Source of the DNA: an uncultured Oscillospiraceae bacterium
GTDB lineage: Bacteria > Bacillota > Clostridia > Oscillospirales > Acutalibacteraceae
NCBI GenBank assembly: GCA_900554335.1
Contig: USGT01000008.1
Coordinates: forward strand, 1-48,420
Length of the DNA: 48,420 bases
Direction of reading: 5' to 3'
This document shows positions 23,581 through 30,458 of this stretch, piece after piece (within the stretch, counting starts at the first letter, position 1; each line of letters starts with the position of its first letter). The position numbers and the translations under genes are program-made. The notes under the pieces were generated by a model. It saw only the letters and a list, made by a program, of their open reading frames with translations. It did not search any database and was not told where the DNA came from.

Positions 23581-24567
23581 TTGAAAATTAAATTCTGCAA
23601 ATATTTTATTTTGTTAGCGGTTTTGAGTTTGGTTTTAACATCATGCTTATATAAAAATGATTCTAAAATGAAGGTAGTTAAATTAAACGAAGTTACAAGG
23701 TCGGTTTTCTATGCTCCGCAATACGTTGCTTTGGGGCTTGGTTTTTTTGAAGAAAACGGCCTTGAAATTAAGCTAAATTCCGCTGAAGGTTCGGATAAAA
23801 CCATGACGGCCATTCTTTCGCGCCAGGCTGATATTGGCCTTTTGGGGACTTCCGCAGTTTTGAGCGTTAAGAGCCAAGGCAAAGAAAATTGCCCGGTTTT
23901 GTTTTCGCAGCTAACGCAAAGGGACGGCAGTTTTTTGGTTGGCAGGAGCGAAAATTTTAAGTGGGATGACCTTAAAGGCAAAAGCGTTATTGCCGGGCGA
24001 AAAGGCGGCGTGCCGGAGATGGTTTTTGAGCATATTTTAAAAGAAAAGGGAATTTTCGATGAAGTTACGCTTCTTAACAACATAAAGTTTGATTTAATGG
24101 GCATTGCTTTCAGCCGAGGAGTGGGGGATTACGTTTGCCTTTTCGAGCCGACTGCCCAGGTTCTTAAAAACGAAAAAAACCTTTTTATTTTGGAATCTTT
24201 GGGCGCAAGCTGCGAGAAAATTTCTTACACTGGCTACTGCTGCAGCCCTGAATACATGCAGGAAAACCCCGAGGTTATAAAAGCCTTCACAAACGCTATT
24301 TTTAAAGCTGAAAAATGGGTTAAAACTCACAGCGCAGAAGAAATTGCTGATGTGATTCTGCCGTATTTTGTTTCTTGCTCGAAAGAAGTTTTAACAAATT
24401 CGCTTGAGAATTATTTGTCTTGCGATGTTTGGTGCGAAGAGCCTGCGTTTCAAGAAAATGAATTTGAACTTCTTGAAAAAATCATGATGCAAGCAGGTGA
24501 GCTCGAAGAAAAGGTGGCGTTTAATGAAGTCGTTGAAAATAAATTTGCGCTTTGCGCTGAAGGCTAA
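23581..24567 (+). CDS. ABC transporter substrate-binding lipoprotein (NMT1/SsuA-like)
   Basis: 328 residues from TTG 23581 (GGTG 7-10 bases upstream); ATG 23551 would give 338 residues but lacks a well-placed ribosome site. A lipoprotein signal ends L-T-S-C at about residue 22. The mature part has the NMT1/SsuA pattern: V-F-Y-A-P-Q-Y-V-A-L-G-L-G-F-F-E-E-N-G-L, A-D-I-G-L-L-G-T-S-A-V, D-L-K-G-K-S-V-I-A-G. Such proteins bind sulfonates, nitrate, pyrimidines or thiamin precursors; the ligand cannot be told here, and no thiamin riboswitch is visible upstream. It forms an operon with the next two genes. Confidence 0.85.
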   Translation: MKIKFCKYFILLAVLSLVLTSCLYKNDSKMKVVKLNEVTRSVFYAPQYVALGLGFFEENGLEIKLNSAEGSDKTMTAILSRQADIGLLGTSAVLSVKSQGKENCPVLFSQLTQRDGSFLVGRSENFKWDDLKGKSVIAGRKGGVPEMVFEHILKEKGIFDEVTLLNNIKFDLMGIAFSRGVGDYVCLFEPTAQVLKNEKNLFILESLGASCEKISYTGYCCSPEYMQENPEVIKAFTNAIFKAEKWVKTHSAEEIADVILPYFVSCSKEVLTNSLENYLSCDVWCEEPAFQENEFELLEKIMMQAGELEEKVAFNEVVENKFALCAEG

Positions 24568-24588
24568 GAAAAAGGTGGTGAAAATTAA

Positions 24589-25344
24589 ATGAAAGAAATT
24601 TTAAGCTTGAAAAACGTTAGCAAACGATATCACACTCCGAAGGGCGAAACCCTTGCGGTTGAAAACATGAATCTTTCGGTTTATTCCGAGGAATTTTTGA
24701 GCATAGTTGGGCCTTCAGGCTGCGGCAAGAGCACGGTTCTTTCGATTATTTCTGGGCTTTTAAAGCCTTCTTCGGGCGAGATTACTCTGCTTGAAAAAGA
24801 TAAAAAAAGAAGCGACATCGTGGGTTACATGCTTCAAAGCGACTATCTTTTCCAGTGGAGAACTATCGAGAAAAACGTTATGCTTGGCCTTGAAATTAAA
24901 AATGCTTTAAACGAAAAATCTAAAAAATATGCTCTAAAGCTTCTTGAAAGATACGGTCTCGGGAAGTTTAAAAACAGCTATCCAAGCCAGCTTTCCGGCG
25001 GGATGCGGCAAAAAGCCTCGCTCATTCGCACGTTAGCGGTTAAGCCTGAAATTTTGCTCCTTGACGAGCCCTTCTCTGCACTTGATTACCAAACCAGGCT
25101 GACTCTTTCGCGCGAAGTAAGAGAAATAATTAAAAAAGAAAGAAAAACTGCGGTTTTGGTCACGCATGACATTTCTGAGGCAATTTCGCTTTCGGATAGA
25201 ATTGCAATTTTGTCAAAAAGGCCAAGCAGAATCAAAAAAATAATTGAGCTTGACAAAGATTTTCGAAATTTGCCGAGCAGCGAAAAAACAAGAAACAAAA
25301 AATTTCATGAATATTTTGACGTTATATGGAGTGAATTTGAATGA
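24589..25344 (+). CDS. ABC transporter ATP-binding protein (SsuB/TauB-like)
   Basis: 251 residues. Walker A G-P-S-G-C-G-K-S-T (about 43-51), Q-loop M-L-Q-S-D-Y-L-F, signature L-S-G-G-M-R-Q-K-A, Walker B I-L-L-L-D-E-P-F-S-A-L-D, and switch His in V-T-H-D. It energises import through the permease at 25341, whose ATG overlaps its TGA stop. Confidence 0.93.
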   Translation: MKEILSLKNVSKRYHTPKGETLAVENMNLSVYSEEFLSIVGPSGCGKSTVLSIISGLLKPSSGEITLLEKDKKRSDIVGYMLQSDYLFQWRTIEKNVMLGLEIKNALNEKSKKYALKLLERYGLGKFKNSYPSQLSGGMRQKASLIRTLAVKPEILLLDEPFSALDYQTRLTLSREVREIIKKERKTAVLVTHDISEAISLSDRIAILSKRPSRIKKIIELDKDFRNLPSSEKTRNKKFHEYFDVIWSEFE

Positions 25345-26165
25345 AAATTAAAAACGAAAAAGTTCAAAAAGCTTGTTCTTCCGAGCATTTGAAGTACTTG
25401 AAAGAAAAAAGAAAAGAAGCCTTGAAAATAAGGATTTTTCAAATTGCGATTTTAGCTTTTTTTATTATTTTTTGGGAACTTTTAGCGCAGTTTAAATTAA
25501 TCGATAGCTTCATAATGAGCAGCCCTTCAAGGGTTTTTAAAACGTTTTTGAGCCTTCAAACTTCGGGGCAGCTTTGGAGCAACGTTTTAATAACGGTTTT
25601 CGAAACAGTTGTGGGATTTTTGCTTGGAACTTTCCTTGGAATTTTAATTGCCACGCTGATTTGGTGGTCGGGGTTCATTTTCAAAGTTTCCGAGCCTTAC
25701 TTAGTTGTTCTCAATGCCTTGCCGAAGGTCGCTTTGGGGCCTATAATCATCGTTTGGCTGGGCGCTGGAATGGGCTCGATAATTTTAATGGCGCTTTTGG
25801 TTTCTGTGATTCTTTCGGTGATGAATGTTCTTCACGGATTCATGAGCACCGATAAAAATCAAATTTCATTAATGAAATCTTTCGGCGCAAATAAGTTCCA
25901 GATTTTCACTAAGCTGGTTTTGCCTTCGAATATTTCAGTTATAATTTCAACGCTTAAAATCAATGTGGGGATGTCTCTAATCGGCGTTATAACAGGCGAA
26001 TTTTTGGTCTCTGAGGCTGGAATAGGCTACCTGATAGTTTATGGCGGGCAAGTTTTTAAAATGGACCTTGTGATGGTGGGAATAATAGTTCTGGCTGCTT
26101 TGGCGTGGGTGATGTATGCGCTTGTGCAAAAATTTTCTGAAGTTTTTTTAAAAGGTAGGCGGTAA
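25341..26165 (+). CDS. ABC transporter permease (SsuC-like)
   Basis: 274 residues with about six membrane helices and the cytoplasmic EAA loop around S-F-G-A-N-K-F-Q-I-F-T-K-L-V-L-P. The N-terminal 30 residues are highly basic and charged. Strong similarity in layout to SsuC/TauC-type importer subunits. Four-base overlap with the ATPase gene indicates one operon of binding protein, ATPase and permease. Confidence 0.92.
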   Translation: MKIKNEKVQKACSSEHLKYLKEKRKEALKIRIFQIAILAFFIIFWELLAQFKLIDSFIMSSPSRVFKTFLSLQTSGQLWSNVLITVFETVVGFLLGTFLGILIATLIWWSGFIFKVSEPYLVVLNALPKVALGPIIIVWLGAGMGSIILMALLVSVILSVMNVLHGFMSTDKNQISLMKSFGANKFQIFTKLVLPSNISVIISTLKINVGMSLIGVITGEFLVSEAGIGYLIVYGGQVFKMDLVMVGIIVLAALAWVMYALVQKFSEVFLKGRR

Positions 26166-26182
26166 CTCATTTTAATCAAGTT

Positions 26183-26210
26183 TCATATTATGTTTAGTGA
26201 AATATTATAA
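26183..26210 (+). promoter_or_regulatory. Possible sigma-E-type promoter of cotJ
   Basis: TCATATT (26183-26189) matches the sigma-E -35 consensus (KMATATT) at all positions. A matching -10 is poor: AATATTAT lies 12 bases on, ATTATAAG 14 bases on. cotJ is sigma-E-dependent in Bacillus, so the location fits. Confidence 0.4.
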
Positions 26211-26275
26211 GCGCTGAAATTTCAAATGTTTACAAATAGCGGCGGTAATAATTTCAAAGGACAGGAGAGTTTTAA

Positions 26276-26485
26276 ATGAATAAAAATATTTTTGAAATGA
26301 AAGCAAGGGAATATGGTATAACGCCAATTCCGGAAGATGCAACAGTTGTAATGGCTTATGTTCCTTACCAAATGAGTGAAGGCCTTGAGGTTTTTAGCCC
26401 TGAAAGGGGAATTTGCGCAGGAACGATGTTCCCGGAACTTGACAAACCATTTACTCCTTGCGGATGCGGAGGCGAGAAGAAATGA
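26276..26485 (+). CDS. cotJA: Spore coat-associated protein CotJA
   Basis: 69 residues, ATG after AGGAGAG. CotJA signatures: A-Y-V-P-Y-Q, G-L-E-V-F-S-P-E-R-G-I-C-A-G-T-M-F-P-E-L-D-K-P-F, then a short C-G-C-G-G tail. It acts with CotJB and CotJC in the inner spore coat. The stop overlaps the cotJB start (ATGA). Confidence 0.93.
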   Translation: MNKNIFEMKAREYGITPIPEDATVVMAYVPYQMSEGLEVFSPERGICAGTMFPELDKPFTPCGCGGEKK

Positions 26486-26736
26486 GCGACAGGCAAACGT
26501 TATTAAGAAGAATTGCTGCTCTTGATTTTGCTGTGGTTGAGCTTAATCTTTACATGGACACTCACCCTTTTGATTTGGAAGTAAATGAAAAGATAAACAG
26601 CTACAAGCGCAAATCAAAAGTCCTTAAAGATGAATACACTCAAAAATTCGGCCCGCTTAGTTCCAGCTCGAAAGAAAAAAATCGATGGGGCTGGATTTCT
26701 GACCCGTGGCCTTGGAACACAGAGAAAGGGGAATAA
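26482..26736 (+). CDS. cotJB: Spore coat protein CotJB
   Basis: 84 residues from ATG 26482 (GGAGGCGAG upstream). Family motifs: L-L-R-R-I-A-A-L-D-F-A-V-V-E-L-N-L-Y-M-D-T-H-P, L-K-D-E-Y-T-Q-K-F-G-P-L, and a C-terminal W-x-W-I-S-D-P-W-P-W. Translationally coupled with cotJA; cotJC begins one base after its stop codon. Confidence 0.93.
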   Translation: MSDRQTLLRRIAALDFAVVELNLYMDTHPFDLEVNEKINSYKRKSKVLKDEYTQKFGPLSSSSKEKNRWGWISDPWPWNTEKGE

Positions 26737-26737
26737 T

Positions 26738-26829
26738 ATGTGGGTTTACGAGAAAAAACTTCAATATCCGATTAATATTAAAAATCCAAACCCGGCTCTT
26801 GCGAAAATCATAATAACGCAGTATGGAGG
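26738..26829 (+). CDS. cotJC: cotJC segment 1 of 4 (interrupted spore-coat Mn-catalase-like gene)
   Basis: Codons 1-31 of CotJC: M-W-V-Y-E-K-K-L-Q-Y-P, then I-I-I-T-Q-Y-G-G. The family continues G-G-P-D-G-E-L-G; here the frame leaves homology after Gly31 and stops at 26896. The missing continuation is at 29350. CotJC resembles manganese catalases of the spore coat. This piece contains no metal ligands and cannot function alone. ATG follows the cotJB stop, with AAAGGGG upstream, so translation initiation signals are intact. Confidence 0.93.
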
Positions 26830-26850
26830 GCCACATGCCCGAAAGATATA
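26825..26850 (+). other. attL of element 1
   Basis: Left junction: cotJC sequence up to GG (26828-26829), then element sequence with the arm AAAGATATA (26842-26850), the reverse complement of the arm in attR (29326-29334). Confidence 0.75.
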
Positions 26851-26851
26851 T

Positions 26852-27031
26852 TTACTTAATAATAGTAGAAAAATCGCTAAGTTTTTCCGGGCTTGAAGAG
26901 AAGTAATTTGAAATTCGGCTGCTTAAATTTTTTAAAATTAAGTTTTTTTCTTTTTGTGATATTTCGCTTAAAAGCTTTTCTTTTCCGTTTTTTAAAATCA
27001 CTTTTGAAGGCAAAATTTTTATTTCTTTCAA
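26852..27031 (-). CDS. Small basic protein at the left end of element 1 (candidate excision factor)
   Basis: 59 residues from TTG 27031, with AAAGGA 8 bases upstream. Basic and helical (M-K-E-I-K-I-L-P-S-K, E-K-L-L-S-E-I-S-Q-K-E-K-N). It ends two bases from the attL arm. I know of no family. Its size, charge and end position suit a recombination directionality factor for the serine recombinase; such factors are small and poorly conserved. It is a hypothesis; the coding itself is supported by the ribosome site and composition. Confidence 0.6.
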   Translation of the reverse strand: MKEIKILPSKVILKNGKEKLLSEISQKEKNLILKNLSSRISNYFSSSPEKLSDFSTIIK

Positions 27032-27196
27032 TCTAAAGTTCCTTTCGTTATTGATTTGTTTAATTTTATTAAAGTTGAGATTTTTATATTACGAGAAAGC
27101 CAGAATAATAAATAGTTGCATTTTAATATTCATTAGTTGAAAAAAATGTTTAAATTGTGGAAAAAGCCAAATTTAAAAAGTACGAATATTTATGTA

Positions 27197-27225
27197 TTGA
27201 CATTTTTAATTATTTATGTTAATAT
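27197..27225 (+). promoter_or_regulatory. Sigma-A promoter of tRNA-Glu
   Basis: TTGACA (27197-27202), 17-base spacer, TAATAT (27220-27225), 12 bases before the mature tRNA 5' end. Confidence 0.8.
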
Positions 27226-27236
27226 TTTATAGCTTA

Positions 27237-27311
27237 GGCTCGTTGGTCAAGCGGTCAAGACACCGGCCTCTCACGCCGGTAACATGGGTTCGATTCCCAT
27301 ACGAGTCACCA
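27237..27311 (+). tRNA. tRNA-Glu (anticodon CTC), inside element 1
   Basis: Acceptor GGCTCGT / ACGAGTC, anticodon stem CCGGC / GCCGG with loop CTCTCAC (anticodon CTC), T-arm GGTTCGATTCCC, discriminator A and encoded CCA (27309-27311). It has its own promoter. Located inside the element that interrupts cotJC. Confidence 0.95.
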
Positions 27312-27330
27312 AAATTTAACAAAAATTTAA

Positions 27331-27359
27331 TTGACAATGCCTTTGCGCTATTGTATAAT
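27331..27359 (+). promoter_or_regulatory. Strong sigma-A promoter upstream of the 100-residue ORF
   Basis: TTGACA (27331-27336), exact 17-base spacer, TATAAT (27354-27359): consensus -35 and -10. It probably drives both the ORF at 27405 and tRNA-Asn. Confidence 0.85.
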
Positions 27360-27404
27360 TGCATCGTAAATGGTTAAGATAATTTCAGTGGGAGATTTTG
27401 AGTA

Positions 27405-27707
27405 ATGCCAGTTAAACTTTTATCAGTCGGATGTGCAGAACTTGAAAAAGTTGCAGGCGGACTTAGAATTGAGAAAGATAGTGATGGCTGTGTCCACAAT
27501 GTAGTTGCTTCAAGTGAAGAGTATAAATACATTAGTGCGTTGGGTTATCTCAAAGGTCAGGAACTTACCGCTGAAGATGTAGACCAGATAAAATTGCGCT
27601 TTTCCAGGTTCGATTGTTTTAGAGTAGTAAACTGCATAAAGTTTTCTCCAAAATCTTTGTCTGGAACAGAATGCAAGAGTAATCACGCAAGGCTAGTTGT
27701 TAAGTAA
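27405..27707 (+). CDS. Unrecognised 100-residue protein with a GG-leader-like N-terminus
   Basis: No family recognised. ATG preceded by GGGAG (27390-27394) and a consensus promoter. The N-terminus K-L-L-S-V-G-C-A-E-L-E-K-V-A-G-G resembles double-glycine leaders of secreted peptides (L-S...E-L-x-x-V-x-G-G, though with two extra residues). The remaining 80 residues are mixed charged and hydrophobic, with two Cys near the end. There is no peptidase-type ABC exporter in the window to support this. Located between two tRNA genes in element 1 and probably co-transcribed with tRNA-Asn. Confidence 0.7.
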   Translation: MPVKLLSVGCAELEKVAGGLRIEKDSDGCVHNVVASSEEYKYISALGYLKGQELTAEDVDQIKLRFSRFDCFRVVNCIKFSPKSLSGTECKSNHARLVVK

Positions 27708-27739
27708 AAAATGATTAGTTAAATTTAAAAATTGCATAT

Positions 27740-27815
27740 TCCTCCTTAGCTCAGTCGGTAGAGCATGCGGCTGTTAACCGCAGGGTCGTTGGTTCGAGTC
27801 CAACAGGGGGAGCCA
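27740..27815 (+). tRNA. tRNA-Asn (anticodon GTT), inside element 1
   Basis: Acceptor TCCTCCT / AGGGGGA, D-arm TAGCTCAGTCGGTAGAGC, anticodon loop CTGTTAA (GTT), T-arm GGTTCGAGTCC, discriminator G, encoded CCA (27813-27815). It is followed at once by a terminator. Confidence 0.95.
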
Positions 27816-27819
27816 GATC

Positions 27820-27845
27820 AATCCTCATTTTTGAGGATTTTTTTG
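27820..27845 (+). terminator. Terminator after tRNA-Asn
   Basis: AATCCTCA (27820-27827) pairs with TGAGGATT (27832-27839), loop TTTT, followed by TTTTTG. Confidence 0.9.
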
Positions 27846-27870
27846 TTGCCTAAAAATAAGTTTATTAATT

Positions 27871-27901
27871 TCACATTTGCTGCGTCAAACCTCCATAATA
27901 T
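27871..27901 (+). promoter_or_regulatory. Possible sigma-E-like promoter of recombinase 1
   Basis: TCACATT (27871-27877; 6 of 7 against the -35 consensus KMATATT), 16 bases, CATAATAT (27894-27901; about 5 of 8 against CATACAMT). Location and match would fit mother-cell expression of the excisionase, but the match is imperfect and the spacing is one base long. Confidence 0.3.
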
Positions 27902-27921
27902 TAAACATGAGGTGGTAAATT

Positions 27922-29325
27922 GTGAAAATCGGCGCAGCTTACATAAGAGTTTCAACTGAAGATCAGATTGAATTTTCCCCGGATAGTCAACTTAAAAAAA
28001 TAAAAGAATATGCAAAGCAAAACGACATAATTTTGCCGGGAAAATTCGTGTTCATTGATGAAGCGATAAGCGGGAAAAATGCTAAATCACGGCCTGAATT
28101 CATGAAAATGATAAAAATTTCAAAAAGTAAACCAAAGCCTTTTGATGTCATATTAGTGTGGAAATTTTCAAGGTTTGCAAGGAACCGGCAAGACAGCATT
28201 GTGTATAAATCAATTCTTCGAAAAGAGTGCAAAATAGATGTCGTTTCAATAACCGAGCAGCTCCCGAGCGAGCCCACATCGATTTTGATAGAGGCGCTTT
28301 TAGAAGCTATGGATGAATATTATTCGGTGAATCTTGCTGAGGAAGTTAAAAGGGGAATGAACGAAAAATTTTCGAGGGGCGGGGTTGTTAATGTTGCTCC
28401 GTTTGGATATAAAGTCGCTCAAAATTGCTTTAAACCTGAAAAATTTGAATCTAAAATAGTTAAAATGATTTTTAAAGATTTCCAAAATGGGTTTTCGCTA
28501 AAAGAAATTGCACTCAAATTAAATAACATGAAAATTTTAACTAAAAGAGGGAACGAATTCGAAGCCAGAGCGGTTAAATACATCCTTTTAAACCCCTTTT
28601 ACACTGGAAAAATGCGAAGAAGTTTAGGCCAAAACAACAAAAAAGACCGCTTCAAAACCGGCGATGGTTTTTCAGTTATAAAAGGTAATCATGAAGCGAT
28701 AATTGATGAAAAAACTTTTCAAACTGTTCAAAAAATGCTTTTAAATTCGAAAAATATTAAAAGAAAACACTATGATAAATCAAATTTCGCGTTTAGCGGA
28801 ATTATTTTTTGCAGCAGTTGCGGCAGTGCACTTTTGGAGGCAGTTAAAGGCAAATCTCTTCAGTGCTCGAAATATGCAAAGGGGGAATGCAGCGAAAGCC
28901 ACGGCGTTTCTTTTTCGAAAATGAAAAGTGCCTTGAAAAGGGCTTTAGAGCTTGAATTTGGCAAAGAAATTTTGAACATTTCGGTGGATAAAAGTTCGGC
29001 TGATGCTTTAAAAACGCTTTTGAAAAAAGAAAATAATAAGCTTGAAAAAATAAACAACGCCTATGAAAGCGGCGCTGACGATTTGCAGGAATATAAAATT
29101 AAAAAATCGGAGGTTTTTAGCCGAATTAAAAGCCTTGAAAAGCAGATGCTAGCTTTTGAAAAAATTTTTAACAGTAAAATTGAAATGAAATTTGAAAGCG
29201 TGATTTCTGCGCTTTTTGGAGATATTTTGAGCGAAAATGAAAAAAATAAAATTTTGAAATCTTTTATTGAAAAAATAATTTTTAACAGAAAAGCCGGAAC
29301 AATTCAAATTTATTACAAAATTTAG
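27922..29325 (+). CDS. Large serine recombinase 1
   Basis: 467 residues from GTG 27922 (GAGGTGG upstream). The resolvase/invertase domain has the nucleophile Ser11 in A-Y-I-R-V-S-T-E-D-Q, D-E-A-I-S-G-K-N, and W-K-F-S-R-F-A-R-N. A recombinase domain follows, then a zinc ribbon (F-C-S-S-C-G, C-S-K, G-E-C) and a coiled coil at about 355-425. It is of the class that includes SpoIVCA (CisA), which excises skin in Bacillus. The stop TAG at 29323-29325 touches the attR arm, the usual placement for the integrase of such elements. All catalytic parts appear intact, so it should be active on its own ends. Confidence 0.93.
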   Translation: MKIGAAYIRVSTEDQIEFSPDSQLKKIKEYAKQNDIILPGKFVFIDEAISGKNAKSRPEFMKMIKISKSKPKPFDVILVWKFSRFARNRQDSIVYKSILRKECKIDVVSITEQLPSEPTSILIEALLEAMDEYYSVNLAEEVKRGMNEKFSRGGVVNVAPFGYKVAQNCFKPEKFESKIVKMIFKDFQNGFSLKEIALKLNNMKILTKRGNEFEARAVKYILLNPFYTGKMRRSLGQNNKKDRFKTGDGFSVIKGNHEAIIDEKTFQTVQKMLLNSKNIKRKHYDKSNFAFSGIIFCSSCGSALLEAVKGKSLQCSKYAKGECSESHGVSFSKMKSALKRALELEFGKEILNISVDKSSADALKTLLKKENNKLEKINNAYESGADDLQEYKIKKSEVFSRIKSLEKQMLAFEKIFNSKIEMKFESVISALFGDILSENEKNKILKSFIEKIIFNRKAGTIQIYYKI

Positions 29326-29350
29326 TATATCTTTTTGGCCATTTGGTGGT
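29326..29350 (+). other. attR of element 1
   Basis: Right junction: element arm TATATCTTT (29326-29334), then GG core (29348-29349) and return to CotJC homology (G-P-D-G-E-L-G). Confidence 0.75.
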
Positions 29351-29664
29351 CCGGACGGCGAACTTGGAGCATCTCTTAGATATTTAAGCCAAAGGTTTTC
29401 AATGCCTTACCCTGAACTTAAAGCCGTTTTGACGGATGTTGGAACTGAGGAACTCGGGCATTTGGAAATGATAGGAGCTATTGTTTACCAGTTAACAAAG
29501 AATTTGACTCCTGAAGAAATAAAGAAAGGCGGCTTCGAAGATTACTTTGTTGATCACACGACGGGAATTTACCCAACGTCTGCCAGCGGAAGCCCTTACA
29601 CTGCGGCGAGCATGGCTGTGAAAGGTGACCCGATAACGGATTTGCATGAAGACTTGGCCGCTGA
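29350..29664 (+). CDS. cotJC: cotJC segment 2 of 4
   Basis: Codons 31-136 of CotJC: P-D-G-E-L-G-A-S-L-R-Y-L, M-P-Y-P-E-L-K-A-V-L-T-D-V-G-T-E-E-L-G-H-L-E-M, and F-V-D-H-T-T-G-I-Y-P. It contains the first Mn-catalase ligand set (Glu in G-E-L-G-A-S or nearby, and E-x-x-H in T-E-E-L-G-H). After D-L-A-A the frame leaves the family and stops at 29693-29695. The ATG at 29402 is an internal methionine, not a gene start. The next segment is 9.8 kb away. Confidence 0.93.
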
Positions 29665-29687
29665 TGGTGCGTTTGCGCAAAAACAAC
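29663..29687 (+). other. attL of element 2
   Basis: GA core (29663-29664) with the inverted arm GCAAAAACAAC at 29677-29687. Confidence 0.7.
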
Positions 29688-29733
29688 AAATATAATAAAT
29701 TTAAAACAAGTGGTAAATTACAATAACCCTTTG

Positions 29734-29768
29734 GAACAATTTGTGTAAAATTGTTCTTTTTTGTTTTT
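29734..29768 (+). terminator. Strong terminator just inside element 2
   Basis: A perfect 9-bp stem GAACAATTT (29734-29742) / AAATTGTTC (29748-29756), followed by TTTTTTGTTTTT. It would stop transcripts entering from cotJ and insulate the element's cargo. Confidence 0.9.
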
Positions 29769-29784
29769 AAGGGGGGAATTTATA

Positions 29785-29876
29785 ATGGAAATATTTTTAC
29801 TGATCTAAGTGAAATTCGAAACATAGATTTTAATCAAATAAAGAAAAGTAATATAAAAATTAGCTTTATTATTTAA
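29785..29876 (+). pseudogene. Frameshifted remnant of a ~30-codon gene
   Basis: GGGGGGA and ATG (29785) begin M-E-I-F-L-L-I and stop. One extra base in the AAA run near 29789-29791 would give M-E-N-I-F-T-D-L-S-E-I-R-N-I-D-F, continuing to a stop at 29874-29876. It has a good ribosome site and a codon-like pattern after the break. May be a decayed gene or a homopolymer sequencing error. Confidence 0.4.
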
Positions 29877-30145
29877 TCAAATCAAATAAATATGATACTT
29901 TTGAAATAATATAATTTTTAGTTTCCTGGCGCTTTTGAAAATTCAGCGTAAATACAGCGAAACAAGGTATTAGTTAATTAATTTCATTCCAATTTTTAAA
30001 TATTTATTCGAAAAAATATTTGCAATTTTAAACTTACACCTAACATCGTTTTAACCCTATAAAAATGGTTAATTATGTAAATATAACTTATTTTGCGTGC
30101 CAAAAATTAAAAAATTGTTCTATAAACAGAAATGAGCAATTTGCG

Positions 30146-30174
30146 TTGTTGCCTTATATTAAATATGTTAAAAT
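30146..30174 (+). promoter_or_regulatory. Possible promoter of the toxin operon
   Basis: TTGTTG (30146-30151), 17-base spacer, TAAAAT (30169-30174). Weak -35. The 560-bp stretch 29877-30438 otherwise shows only A+T-rich DNA and the remnant at 30322. Confidence 0.35.
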
Positions 30175-30321
30175 GAAATTTAAATATTAAATCAAGAGAT
30201 AAGAGTTAAGTGGTTTTCTCAATTCTATTTTAACGCAAAGTGTGTGGGAATTAATGTGTTTAATTCGTGGAAAATTATTCTTGATTTAAAAATCTTATTT
30301 AATTTTCGGAGGTAAAAATTT

Positions 30322-30458
30322 ATGAAAAATGTAGTAGTTTTTTCCTAGTTCATATTGCTTTAACACCGCCAATAATCAATGTTTTTCGGCATGTCGTAGA
30401 TATGTTACTTTTTAAAAATCATAAGGAGAATTTAAAGTATGTTCAAAAAAATGTTTAG
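30322..30458 (+). pseudogene. Frameshifted short hydrophobic ORF
   Basis: GGAGG and ATG (30322) encode M-K-N-V-V-V-F-S then TAG. Adding one T to the six-T run at 30338-30343 gives V-V-V-F-F-L-V-H-I-A-L-T-P-P-I-I-N-V-F, with the shifted frame open to 30458. A second case of a homopolymer break in this gap. Confidence 0.35.

Larger units (their letters stand above)
26830..29349 (+). mobile_element. Element 1 in cotJC (2,520 bp, serine-recombinase type)
   Basis: Defined by the break in CotJC homology at Gly31. GG at 26828-26829 and GG at 29348-29349 form the probable two-base crossover core; joining across it restores the reading frame. Joining the element's ends gives TATATCTTT (29326-29334) and AAAGATATA (26842-26850) as inverted arms 13 and 12 bases from the core. 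Contents: a 59-residue minus-strand gene, tRNA-Glu(CTC), a 100-residue ORF, tRNA-Asn(GTT), and a large serine recombinase at the right end. No phage structural genes. Confidence 0.88.

Noticed and set aside
29402..29695. A separate 97-residue gene starting at ATG 29402
   Set aside because: The frame continues upstream with CotJC sequence (P-D-G-E-L-G-A-S-L-R-Y-L) and there is no ribosome site at 29402. It is segment 2 of cotJC.
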